From: Hirudo medicinalis
Taxonomy: Eukaryota > Annelida > Clitellata > Hirudinida > Hirudinidae
Length of the DNA stretch: 30,000 nt
Reading direction: 5' to 3'
Assembly: GCA_011800805.1 (NCBI GenBank)
Contig: MPNW01000003.1
Span: 365,261-395,260 of the forward strand
The position numbers were made by a program, and so were the translations under genes. The notes beneath the pieces were generated by a model that saw only the letters and a list, made by a program, of their open reading frames with translations, ran no database searches and was not told the DNA's origin. Below are positions 1 through 18,457 of this stretch, one piece after another; the stretch's first letter is position 1; the number at the start of each line of letters is the position of its first letter.

Positions 1-901
1 TTCCAGATTATTCCAGGAGGTCCTGATGGCATCTTCCAACTCCGATTTAGAATTAAATTGTCTTCCATCTTTGTAGACCAGTCTTGACAACTTATCCCAA
101 GCATTTTCAATTGGATTGAGATCAGGAGAAGGAGTTGGCCAACTCAAAACTTTTATGTTTCTCTCTTGGAAGAAGGTCCTTGTCAGTTTGGAAGTATGGA
201 TTGGAGCGTTATCCTGCTGAAATACATAATAAGCACCATATCCTCTCAGCAAAAGGCAGGAGATTATTTTCCAACACTTTGATTTAATCTGCTGATTTGT
301 GTTTTCCTTATAAAGGCTTGATCAGTGAGTCCATCAATGTGAAATTCCTGCCCAAATCATGACTGTTCCAGCTCCATGATATCTGCTATAAATTGACTCC
401 TTCTCTAATCTGAGGTCATGCCAATAAAACTGATAACCATCAGGTCCATCTAAATTTAATTTTTTTAATCAGAAAAAATTATGTTGGTCCAACCTTCTCT
501 CCTTGATAACATTGTTTTGGCCCTCTGAACTCTGGAATTTTGTGATGTTCTTGCAGAGCTGGACCTTCAATCTCTTTTCATATTTTAAAATCTTGTTTGC
601 ATTTAAGTAATTTATTACTGTATTCTTAGAAACGGTTAAAACTAATTCTGTTCTTAGCTGGTTGGCAGAAAATTTATACAATGATGCTCTCCTTATCAGC
701 AGACAATCTCTCCTGTTTAGCAGACAATTTCTTTCTTCCAGGAGATTTCTTGGTTCCATAGTTTTCAGGAGCAATTAGATAATTAGAAATAACATTTATG
801 GACCTGTTGAGCTCTTTAGCAATCCTTGAATAGCTGGCTTTCCTGAAGTCTTCAATCCTCCCCTTCTTATGTTCGGACAATGTTTTACATCTGCCCATCA
901 C
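1..901 (-). pseudogene. Tc1-family transposase pseudogene (DD34E), 3' end off the window
   Basis: Reading leftward from about 901, an N-terminal segment (MGRCKTLSEHKKGRIEDF) begins a paired-like helix-turn-helix. A frameshift near 690-720 moves the second DNA-binding half into another frame (about 470-680). The first catalytic aspartate sits in an FSD motif near 468-476, but the next codon is TAA where the family usually has a charged residue, followed by KKLNLDGPDGYQFYWHD. A further frameshift with stops follows at about 300-350. The second catalytic Asp is in QQDNAPIHTS (about 190-220), and the third acidic residue is the Glu of SPDLNPIEN (about 100-130). Thirty-four residues separate these two, which is the DD34E spacing of Tc1. 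It cannot make a working enzyme as it stands. Confidence 0.88.
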
Positions 902-1222
902 TAAACTATTATTAATAAACTAAAAATGAAAATTTCTTAAATGTATCATGTTTATATACCGCAGAAACCTTCTTTGACATTCATTTGCACGTTATTAAAT
1001 TCATTTTATAGCTCATATGCAAATACATTTTTATCTTTTTTGGACGCCCAAAAACACATTCTTACGTAATTTACGAGTTTTAATTATTGTATGAAGTCCA
1101 AATTTTATAAGATGTTTTTGTGGTAAAGTAACCTAATGTCCAAATTTGAATAAATTCCATTGTTTGATATGAGAAATTTGCATAAAATATGCCACTTCCC
1201 ATCTATATTGGACGGAGTTGTA
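902..1222. repeat. Probable terminal region of the Tc1-like element with internal direct repeats
   Basis: This non-coding, AT-rich stretch lies between the transposase start and the presumed outer end. The string GTCCAAATTT occurs near 1097 and again near 1138 in the same orientation. Its complement core TTGGACG occurs near 1040 and at 1209-1215. Repeated short sites at the outer and inner edges resemble the IR/DR arrangement of some Tc1 elements, in which transposase binds both. The binding role is inferred from that resemblance only. Confidence 0.5.
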
Positions 1223-2303
1223 TGTTAATGTACTGACGACATAATATTATTAGCAGATACTTGTATTATTATTATTATTAATAGCATTTAGTTTAACCCC
1301 ATTGTACGGAGGGTCGCGAATTTTGCGAAATAAGTGAACTGTTTCAACTTTTTCTGGACTTGTTCAATTACTTCAGTGATGTAAACACATGTAGGGACGG
1401 TATTTCACTTGTATCATAACCAAATGACCGACATAAATGCGCTACGACGTGATTGCGGTAGGATGAGCCGTTGCATCAATAAAAATTAATGTGGAAAATC
1501 CAGATTGGGTTTTCATGTTGTCTGGTTCAGTGTCATAAAAAGTAGCAATTACATTATTACATATTTAATGTTTTTTTTTTAATGTTATAATATTGACATG
1601 AAATATCATACATATTTTTTTCGATCTTTTGATTTAATCGATGGATGTTTTGAGCATAAATTAATTTTAATTCAAACATTATTACGATAAATTTTATAAT
1701 AGAAATAATAAACAAAAAGAACATGTAAATGGTTAATTTTAGCGCCTACGCTTTTGCGCCCTTGGCCACTTTTATTTAGTACATTTTGATTTGAGTCCTT
1801 TAAACTTGTGATATAAATGGGCCGAGATTGCGAGCCGTTTTGAATTTTGATGTTTTAAGAATTTTGCTTTGTCGTTCGGAAATTTGAAACAACTTTCTGG
1901 TTCTCGAAAGGTTCGTCATGTCTTGGTCCGGTTATTAACTTTGAGCGACGCCCTGTTTTCATTTCGAAAAGTAAATTGTGCTGGAGTTAAGCGAGTTTGC
2001 GTCTGTTAGTTGAATCGTTAATACAGTTGATATAGTTAATTGATTCTTTTAAAATTCTCCCTTTAAATCTTGTTGAATGTTATTTATTTGTTGATGATTT
2101 AAATGATTTCTGGATTACAAATTCATAACCATTTTGCATATCATTCAACAAATAGGACATTTGTTATGATTCCACTCTTGTGAAAATTTAAGTAACCAAT
2201 GTCTGGAAGCTTATTGGAATTGCTTCTATTTTTTACATTAAATTTATGAAATTTATTTATTTTTTTGTTAAGGCTTGGAATAATCTTCCATTTCAGAAAA
2301 GGT
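1223..2303 (+). promoter_or_regulatory. Upstream region and 5' leader of the formin gene
   Basis: No open frame of note is present. The stretch is AT-rich with short homopolymers and a small ATT repeat near 1263-1280. A pyrimidine-rich acceptor (TTTCAG, 2291-2296) sits seven bases before the formin ATG. At least one non-coding 5' exon therefore probably lies upstream, perhaps in the less AT-rich part between 1740 and 2000. I cannot identify the transcription start. Confidence 0.35.
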
Positions 2304-10712
<8,409 letters not shown>

Positions 10713-12070
10713 TGAAAGCACGGCAGCAGCATTTGCAGAATCACTTCGGTGTCACGTGACGGCTAGTTAGGCCAGTGTGCCTTGTTCGCTAAAACCTTTT
10801 CAGAAGTCGAGAATTTTGTTACATGCAATTATTTTGCGGAAGGAATTTATTTGACCCGTTCCGGACGGTAATTGTTGCAAATGTGAGCAAGGTTTATTGT
10901 GGGTTGTGCCTCGTTTAAAAATGAATTTGTTTTATGTAGTTCAACTCCCACGTCCAGTCGTAGTGTGGTGGCGTCATTCCATTACCTTTCATTTTTGCCG
11001 TCGCACTTCACCACTCCTTTGAAATATTTTGTGAATTTTTATTTTGTTTTAATCGCTTCTGCTGGTTTATGGTCGAGAAGCAAATAATCTCTAAAGTTAT
11101 GGCTTGAATCATTAGAACATCTTTTATCTAGTGCCTTCTTTATGATGTCTGGAAATTGATGGAAATTCAGCTGGATTGACCCGAGCGCGTCTACCGCGGA
11201 CTCGGTTGAAGGATTTTATTTACCGATAACTTTTTAGGTTATTTATTTTGCTTGTTGTCAGTGGAGCTTAGCTAATCGCATCTTAACAACTTGGTGAGGT
11301 GATGCATCACTGGTTCAGGATTGTGGCTGGTTTTTTGTAGTAAATCGAGAATTAAGCATATGATGTGGTCAAAAAGTACTTCTCTACTTTTTAATACAGC
11401 TTCTGATTGGCTTACCTTTCATCACATGTTCACCAAATTATGTTACAACATTCTTCAAAGACATACATTAACGGTTGTGAGTTGCTAAATGACAAGCCTT
11501 CTTATGAGTTCGTGCGAGCATTTACACCTCATACAGGACTTGATTCCTCGACATGCAACGGTGATAATTGTGAGGGACGATGCATATTAGACCATAACCA
11601 CCTCAAATGTGTCTTGAATGGCTGAATTACAAAACTCTTTCTGGCGACTGAATGATAAACATGTAAACCCATATATGTGAAACAAAAATTCACCCCGGTG
11701 AATGTCATCATGATGTTGCTACCAGAGCAACAACGAGTAGAAATAAGTACATCATACAGCACTACTTTTGTACTTTTGAAATTAGCACTGAACTTGAGAT
11801 TAATTCTAATAAATAACACCACCGACTTGTAACTAAACAATTTTTTTGAATGTGCATGACCAAAAAAGCACTTTTCCTATAAAAACCATTGGCATTAAGT
11901 AGGACATTGAAGTGACAAGAGGCGCATTAAATATTTTGAACTGACTTGGGAAGGCGGTGAAGAGTTAACAAAAATTCTCTTATCAAACAGACAGTATGCA
12001 GATGAGTTGTCAATGGTACAAAAATAAATCCTTAGTAAGTCAAGCAGAATATTTCTCCTAAAATATCCAG
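10713..12070. other. Intergenic region between convergent formin and DPH3
   Basis: This holds the formin 3' UTR at the left and downstream DNA of DPH3 at the right. Open frames here are short (up to about 100 codons on either strand), overlap one another and show no domain or splice-consistent continuation. Candidate formin poly(A) signals on the plus strand are AATAAA near 11808 and near 12024; both are far from the stop. I see no RNA gene or repeat. Confidence 0.5.
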
Positions 12071-12076
12071 TTTATT
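12071..12076 (-). terminator. Poly(A) signal of DPH3
   Basis: The minus strand reads AATAAA (plus-strand TTTATT) about 22 nt past the DPH3 stop codon, a normal though short 3' UTR spacing. Confidence 0.7.
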
Positions 12077-12097
12077 AACAAAAGCGACATTCAATAC

Positions 12098-12544
12098 TCA
12101 AGCAATTGCTAGGTTCTTCTTTTTTGGGTTAATTTGAAAATCACCAGAAGCAAAAATTTCCTAGAAACAAAATATAAAAACGCAACTTAAGTTTAGTCCA
12201 CCATTGGCATTATAATAGAGTAAGCAGATTATCCTTTTAAGTATCACCATTAATAAATTCAGAGATTTACCTTGTCGTAAATGACTCGAATCAAAAGTGA
12301 ACAACTCGGGCATCTGGCAACTTCTTCGCCATTCTCGAGATCTTCCTGTATTCATCAAATTGGATTAATTTGGCCTCGATAATTTTGGTTAGTGCAAAGT
12401 TACCATTCTAATCAAATAGGAATATTGATGAAATACCTTTGTGATTTCAAATTTATCCCCACAAGGACAAGCATAGTAATAACTTTCGGTTTCCTCATCA
12501 TAGTCCATATCCTCAATTTCTACCTCATCGTGATAAACTGACAT
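12098..12544 (-). CDS. DPH3: DPH3, CSL zinc-finger diphthamide biosynthesis protein, complete, three exons
   Basis: DPH3 is the small iron/zinc protein that keeps the Dph1-Dph2 enzyme reduced in the first step of making diphthamide on elongation factor 2; its yeast form (Kti11) also serves Elongator-linked tRNA modification. Exons on the minus strand: 12544-12437, 12345-12271, 12160-12098, all joined in phase 0, giving 81 aa against about 82 in human. The N-terminus [20 protein letters not shown] is almost the family consensus. The metal ligands are C26 and C28 in CPCGD and C48 and C51 in CPSCSL, with the CSL signature intact. The third exon ([15 protein letters not shown]) is the variable tail. 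The ATG at 12544 matches the family start. Confidence 0.96.
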
Positions 12545-13974
12545 TTTAAAACTTTGGCCGATATGAACAAAAAAACAACTCAGGACCCGCGAGCGCTTCA
12601 GCACACGCTTCTACATCAAAACAATACAGCAAAGAATATTTATCACAAATATTTATAAAACTGCTTTTACAAATAAAAAAACATTTAAGCCTTTTATTAC
12701 ATTTTGGTTTGATTTAATTTTTTTGATAAAACTTGAAATCCTTTCTAAAACTTTAATTGTTTTAACATTATAAAGTGTATTGGGACATTTTGTGATGAAA
12801 TAGGTTATAAAATATTATTTTCATACAAGTTGTATAATGTTTTTAGAAGGTTTTTTTTTTCAAGAAATAGGCTAGTGAAACGAAAACAATACCAACCTTT
12901 CCGTGAACAAATCAAAATTGATGGTTTTTTTTTTAATATCAGTTATCGATGACAGCTTCACAAGTAATATTTTGCTGACAATGACATGTTAATTTAAATT
13001 GTATAATATTTTTTATAAATAGCGATATTCAGATTATCAAACTGTACAAAGTGTATTTCAAGCATATATTTTCGTAATTTACTCTAATGTACATATTTTT
13101 TGAATAAAGCAAAACGTTTTTAATAACTAAAAACATTGGATTGCTAGTTTGTTTGTTTTATTCTGATTATTTTTGTTGTTTATTCTGACTTAATTTTAAT
13201 TGATGGTTGCATTAAAAACCAGTTCGAAGCTATTAAGCTTTTTCTAATGAGCCAAACATTTAAAAATTGTTCTCATTAACAAATTAAAATTGTATTATTC
13301 TGAGATCCGTTAATGATTCCAGTACCTCTGGAAAAACTTTTACGAAATATTCAAGTCGTTAATTTAAACATCAAGTTTTAAACAATTAATAACATTTTAC
13401 TGCACTTAATAATTTAAATATTGTAAGCTAAAATTTTAGCAGTCACGCTTGTAAATCTAGAAAATTATTCCCACATGATTACAAATGCACCCCCAATAAT
13501 GTCTGTTTTATGATTGTTATTATTAGAGTGTGCTGGCGACTTGGGTCTGGGTGATGAAGCCGGTCTGAATTATTAAACTGCGAAATTTCATTTGCACAAT
13601 TGTAGATACATTTTCTTATTTCTAAGGTATGGTCTTAACTTCTGTTTCTTTTACAATTTTTCTTTGCAAGAGCAAGCAAAAGATGTCTGTTGAACTCGTC
13701 TATGTGGCATATTGCTCCGCATGCTGCGGCTGTTACGTTTTGCGATTTACTCACTTACATTACATTGTTTTGAGCTTTATAGCAAGTTTAGTCACGTTTT
13801 ATTGATTTCAAACGGTTTTTTCAGAATTTTGGTTTGGTTCATCTTAACATATGTTACACAAAATTAATAGTATTCTTTTTCTACAACAAACTTTTTCTTT
13901 TAACGCTCTGTCTTTGACATAACATGTACTATTTACATTTTAACAAATATTTAATTTTTGCTTTTTCTTTGAAG
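12545..13974. promoter_or_regulatory. Divergent promoter region between DPH3 (-) and FNDC3 (+)
   Basis: About 1.4 kb separates two outward-facing start codons. It is very AT-rich, with poly(T) and poly(A) runs, and holds no open frame worth calling. The parts near 12580-12610 and 13530-13570 are less AT-rich and could hold the two start regions. A pyrimidine-rich acceptor (TTTTTCTTTGAAG, ending 13974) suggests that the FNDC3 start codon lies in its second exon. No TATA box was convincing. Confidence 0.45.
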
Positions 13975-13996
13975 ACTAACAACCAGCTCATATATC

Positions 13997-16900
13997 ATGG
14001 AAGAAACATGTTTGACTCTTGATGAACTCACCTTAGAAACAAATTGCTTTACTGATTCCTTGAACCATGATAACTACAAAGAGGACAGCGAAGCCAATTC
14101 AAATGAAAATTTGAATTGTTCAAAAATAGCAAAAAATGGCTTAACTGATGATAGGCATTTTAAAAAATCATCATTTAAAACCAGGTGGAGTCTTGAGGAA
14201 GCTTGCAACATTCCAGAGTGGCATCCGCCTCAGCACAAATTTGTTCCAAATTCCCGTTCCACGAATGAAATTTGCCTGAATGGCAATAGCGATTACTGTT
14301 CGGTGAAGCAGTCATCATCTTCATCTGGATCTCTTTCTGTGTCTCCTCTGCCTTTTGTGCCAAGGAATATGAACATCCCCCACCATCATTCACACCAATC
14401 TTTCCATCCTCCTGCCAATCCCTGTCCTAACCACTCTCAGATGTTTCTTGAGACGTCTGAAAATTTGGAGGAAAGTTCTGGAAAACCTCATCAATATGTT
14501 GTGAACGTGTTTGTCAATCCTCATGCTTCATTTACCGTCTCAGTTGGTGATCAGGTCAAGTCATACAAGGTGAAATATTTTTCGACGATTTAAAGTATTT
14601 TGCTGTAATAATTTTTTTAAATTGTATTTTAAATATTATGTCAACAAATACTTTGCATGCTTAAATGACTTTATCATGTTTTTAACTGCTTCATTGTTTG
14701 CATTTAGATCAATATCATTTAGAAGTATCTTCATTGTAAGATAATGAATGTAGACCAACAATTTATTGTCTGGTTTGATGCCTTAAGTTCACGCTCGGGT
14801 GTCTGTCTTTATACTCCAAAGGTCCGGCTACAGTCCGCATGGTGTCTCGTTCGCCTCCTCATCCGAATTCCATCCCAGAACAACCCGGTCAACTGGTTCA
14901 CCAGATGGTGGATGACAATGGGGTTCTGACACAAGTCATAATTTCATGCCAAACCAATCCCCCAATCTTGGTTAGGAATACATGAATAAATTTCAATTTG
15001 AAACTCAGCAATTTGGTGTTAATCTTATTTTCTAATGTAAAATTGCTTGTTGTTGTTGAAGTCAATATGTAAAGACCATCTTTACATATGTAAAGACTTT
15101 AAGACTTGTAAGACTTCCTACACGAAGTATATATATATATATAGTTGCAATTGTGAAAAGCATTGCTGATGCTTTTGTGAAATTTTAACATTCTTCATCA
15201 AATCCATGTGATATCTTAATGACAAAAATGGATTTTCAACCATATGTTGCAAATGACAAATTATTACTTGATGGTCCCACATGTCTAAAGTATTGATCTG
15301 AAGCAAAGAGTTGTTTGAACAAATGTGGAGTCCTGCATTTCTGTGATTTTATTTTGCTCATCTGCATTTCAGAGCTCTTCACCACAACCACCATATGCTC
15401 CTGCACCCTTCATGGTCATGCACCCACCTTCCTATCATCAACACCAACACCAAAGACACCATCATCCAACTCCGCCAGTCACTTGCAATTCTGGTTGGTT
15501 TTCTCGATTCTTTACATTCGACGCATTTATCATTTTTTTACCTAGCACTCACTTCATCGATGAACTTTACACCTAACTCTTCTGGTCTGATGAACTTCGC
15601 ATTCTCGCAAATTAAAATGGATTTCCAATATTTCGTGAATTTACATATATTTTGAGCATTCGATTTTACGAGCTGAACAAGCCGAAATGTTCAATTTTTA
15701 AGGATCAAATCCAAACATGGACCCGAGAGCTGTTAAAAGGAAGGAGAGGCTGCAGATGAAGCTCAGTCAAAGGAAGAGCTTGAACGAGACCACGCAAGAA
15801 GATGAAGTGGTCGAAGAATCCTGTGAGTCAAAAACATATTTCAAACGATGGTCATGAGCAGTTGATTTTCATTGTTTTCTGACAGGCTCAAAGAATGTTA
15901 GTAAGATCAACTCTCAGAATGGAATGCTAGCTTCTCAGAAAGGCACCAAGACTCAACTTAAGAAGACCGAAATGTCCAATGACTCGGAGCAGATCGAGCT
16001 TGCCCTTTCAAAAATTGATGATCCAAAAGTTAGTTTTATATCTGCTTTAGCGGTGGTCTATGATTTTTTGAGATTGATTTCTACTCGAGAAATACTTATG
16101 ATCCCCTGGGGTGTGTGATTTGCATTAGAAAGCCATGAAAGGTCATCTTTTGAGTCAAGAACATGGCATTCAGGTTCTCATCGTTGAGGCCAGAAGTGCC
16201 GTGGTCAGACTGAACTGGTGCGAGTCCCAGGATCTCGACATCGATCCGATGAGCGTCAAGTATCGCCTCCTCATCAACAAAGGCAAGGACGACGGTCCTA
16301 ACTTCACAGAGGTTTACAGGTAATGATTAGAAATCTATAGACTTTGGTTGGGGTGGTTACTTCAATGATAATGATGATGATTATGACAGTGGTGATGCCC
16401 AGGAAATTGCTCTCAATGACCTGACTCCTGCAACCATCTACTTTGTGAAGTATGCCTTCCATTATTGTTGGAACATTGTTCCAAATTATCTTTATTTATC
16501 TTGGCTCTAATTTCATAGCATCAAACACTCAATTACATTTTCTTAAATTTATTCAATGTCATATGCTAATGGTTTATCACGTATTTGCATATTATATGCA
16601 GTGTTTGATGCAATTTGATTGTCGACTTTATGACTATGCAAATTATCAATTGAAAATCAATCGCATGAGTTGAGCAAGCCTTCGTCACGTCTCGTGACGG
16701 TGCATGGGGAGAATTGCTGAAATCATGTGAACGTACGTCAATTAATTGGTATCATTAATTGGTGGGTATCATTAATTACATAATTAATAATAACAATTAT
16801 AACTCTATTAACTTGGACAGAAGTTCATTAAAAGTTGCTGCACGTGCAGGTATCAGTGTTGGTTGGATGAAGCATGGGGATGCCTCAGTCCCACCGTTTC

Positions 16901-17830
16901 CTTCACCACCGGCTCCTGCGAACCCGAACCGCCGGTTTGGCCGAAACTCGTGTCGAAGACCAAGTCTACCATTCAACTCAAGTGGAATGTTTGTATTTTT
17001 ACTACTTTGTATTCTATTGCATTCTGGGTTATAATTGTTTCCTCACTTTTCACGTAAAGTGTTTCACACACCTACCTTGTTTCTTGCAGGCTGCTGTTGA
17101 CAATGGGAGCAAAATTACAAATTACATCCTCGAATACGACGAGGTGGTTGTCAGGCGTACAAACTTCTTTATTAAAAACAATTACAATTACCGTACACTG
17201 TAGACACGATCGTTTGAAAATGAATCGCTGAAAATTATTTGAATTAAAAATACGTTAAATTACATAATCAGGGTCGTGGCAGTTCAAAGTTCGTCGAACT
17301 CTACAACGGACCTCAGAAGCAATACAAAGCAAACAAGCTCCAACCATCCACTGGATACAGATTTAGACTGGCTGCCTCGAACAGCCATGGAAAGAGGTTT
17401 AAATTGATTCCACTAAATCTCTCAATTGATTGTTTTTAGTATTATTTATCCATACAGCAGGCAAACATGCATTTCTACATATATCAGCCTAAAAGAGTTG
17501 TTCGCTTAATTCCACCAAGATGCGAATATTTATTAATTACATCTTACCTTCGGTTTCAGCCCATACAGCGAGTCCATCTGCTACAGCACCAATGGACCCG
17601 TCCCCTCTCAGACGGACCCCCCGATGATGTCCGATCCTACCTCGAAGTCCATGACCATCTCCTGGGTTAAGAGACCCTCCGACGAGACCTTCACTCTCCA
17701 GATGGAAGACGAGTCCACGGTAATTATTTTCCTCCTTCTAACTCTTCCATTAAGTTCAAATGATAGGGATGGTGATGGTATTGATAGTGATGATTATGAT
17801 GATGTTGGTGGTGTTGATTTTGATTATTGA

Positions 17831-17862
<32 letters not shown>

Positions 17863-18419
17863 ATGATTACCATTATTTGATCAATGGTAGGCATCTGCTG
17901 TTAATGTCTTTATTTTTAACTTGTGATGATGAAGCAATGCCCAACATTTGATTATGTAATGTCGTGATAAAAAAGCTTCAATTCAAATGATATCGATGGT
18001 CATGGTTCACTTAGCTTGCTTCTCAAAGGACAAATTCAGATCTTGCCAGTGCAATGAATAATGAACACAACTTGCAGATGTTAAAGATAGCCTCGATGAT
18101 TGCATGAAAATGTCGTGTCGATTCATTAATAACTGTCTTTGTGGGCAATTGTTAGGGCCATGGTTTCTTGACTGTTTACAATGGGTCTGACATGTCCTAC
18201 AAAGTGACCAAGCTGAGGAGATACACGGACTACATGTTCCGAGTTAGCATTTATCCTTGGCATTTTAAATGAATAAGTAATGGAATAATAAAATAATGTT
18301 GTTGAAAAAATGGATTTAATTATTTTACTAAATTCAGTTTCTTAAAGGCTGCAAGAAGTAATCAAGATATTATTGCCTCAATAATTTACAATAATGATAA
18401 TAATAACAATAATAACAAT

Positions 18420-18457
<38 letters not shown>

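Larger units (their letters stand above)
1..1222 (-). mobile_element. Decayed Tc1/mariner DNA transposon, truncated by the window edge
   Basis: On the minus strand this stretch holds the remains of a DD34E transposase followed outward (to the right) by a non-coding end. The probable outer end lies at 1211-1220, where the minus strand reads CAACTCCGTCCAAT directly after a TA dinucleotide (1221-1222). This is the layout expected of a Tc1/mariner terminus beside its TA target duplication. The other end lies left of base 1, so the terminal inverted repeat cannot be confirmed. Frameshifts and internal stops show the copy is inactive. Family assignment rests on the helix-turn-helix region and the catalytic block; the exact right boundary is inferred. 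Confidence 0.8.
14971..15372 (+). other. FNDC3 intron with hairpin and TA repeat
   Basis: A 402-nt phase-0 intron. Besides the hairpin at 15065-15089 and the TA run at 15128-15143, it contains repeated GTAAGACTT/GTAAAGACTTT words at 15089-15120. No coding content. Confidence 0.7.
13997..15822 (+). other. FNDC3 N-terminal low-complexity region before the FN3 array
   Basis: Residues about 1-330: Ser/Asn-rich, His/Pro-rich (PHHHSHQSFHPPANPCPNHS) and finally basic (DPRAVKRKERLQMKLSQRKS). The NVFVNPHASFTVSVGD motif and the HQMVDDNGVLTQVI motif correspond to the conserved N-terminal parts of vertebrate FNDC3A/B, which also have a Pro/His-rich stretch. There is no signal peptide, as expected for a tail-anchored protein. 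Confidence 0.75.

Noticed and set aside
11407..11840. Overlapping plus and minus open frames between formin and DPH3
   Set aside because: About 70-100 codons each, no domain or splice-consistent partner, overlapping in opposite directions; probably chance or UTR.
17760..17951. Asp-rich and Val/Ile/Met-rich frames in FNDC3 intron 17720-18155
   Set aside because: Produced by the GAT/GGT microsatellite; they lie between two exons that join cleanly without them.
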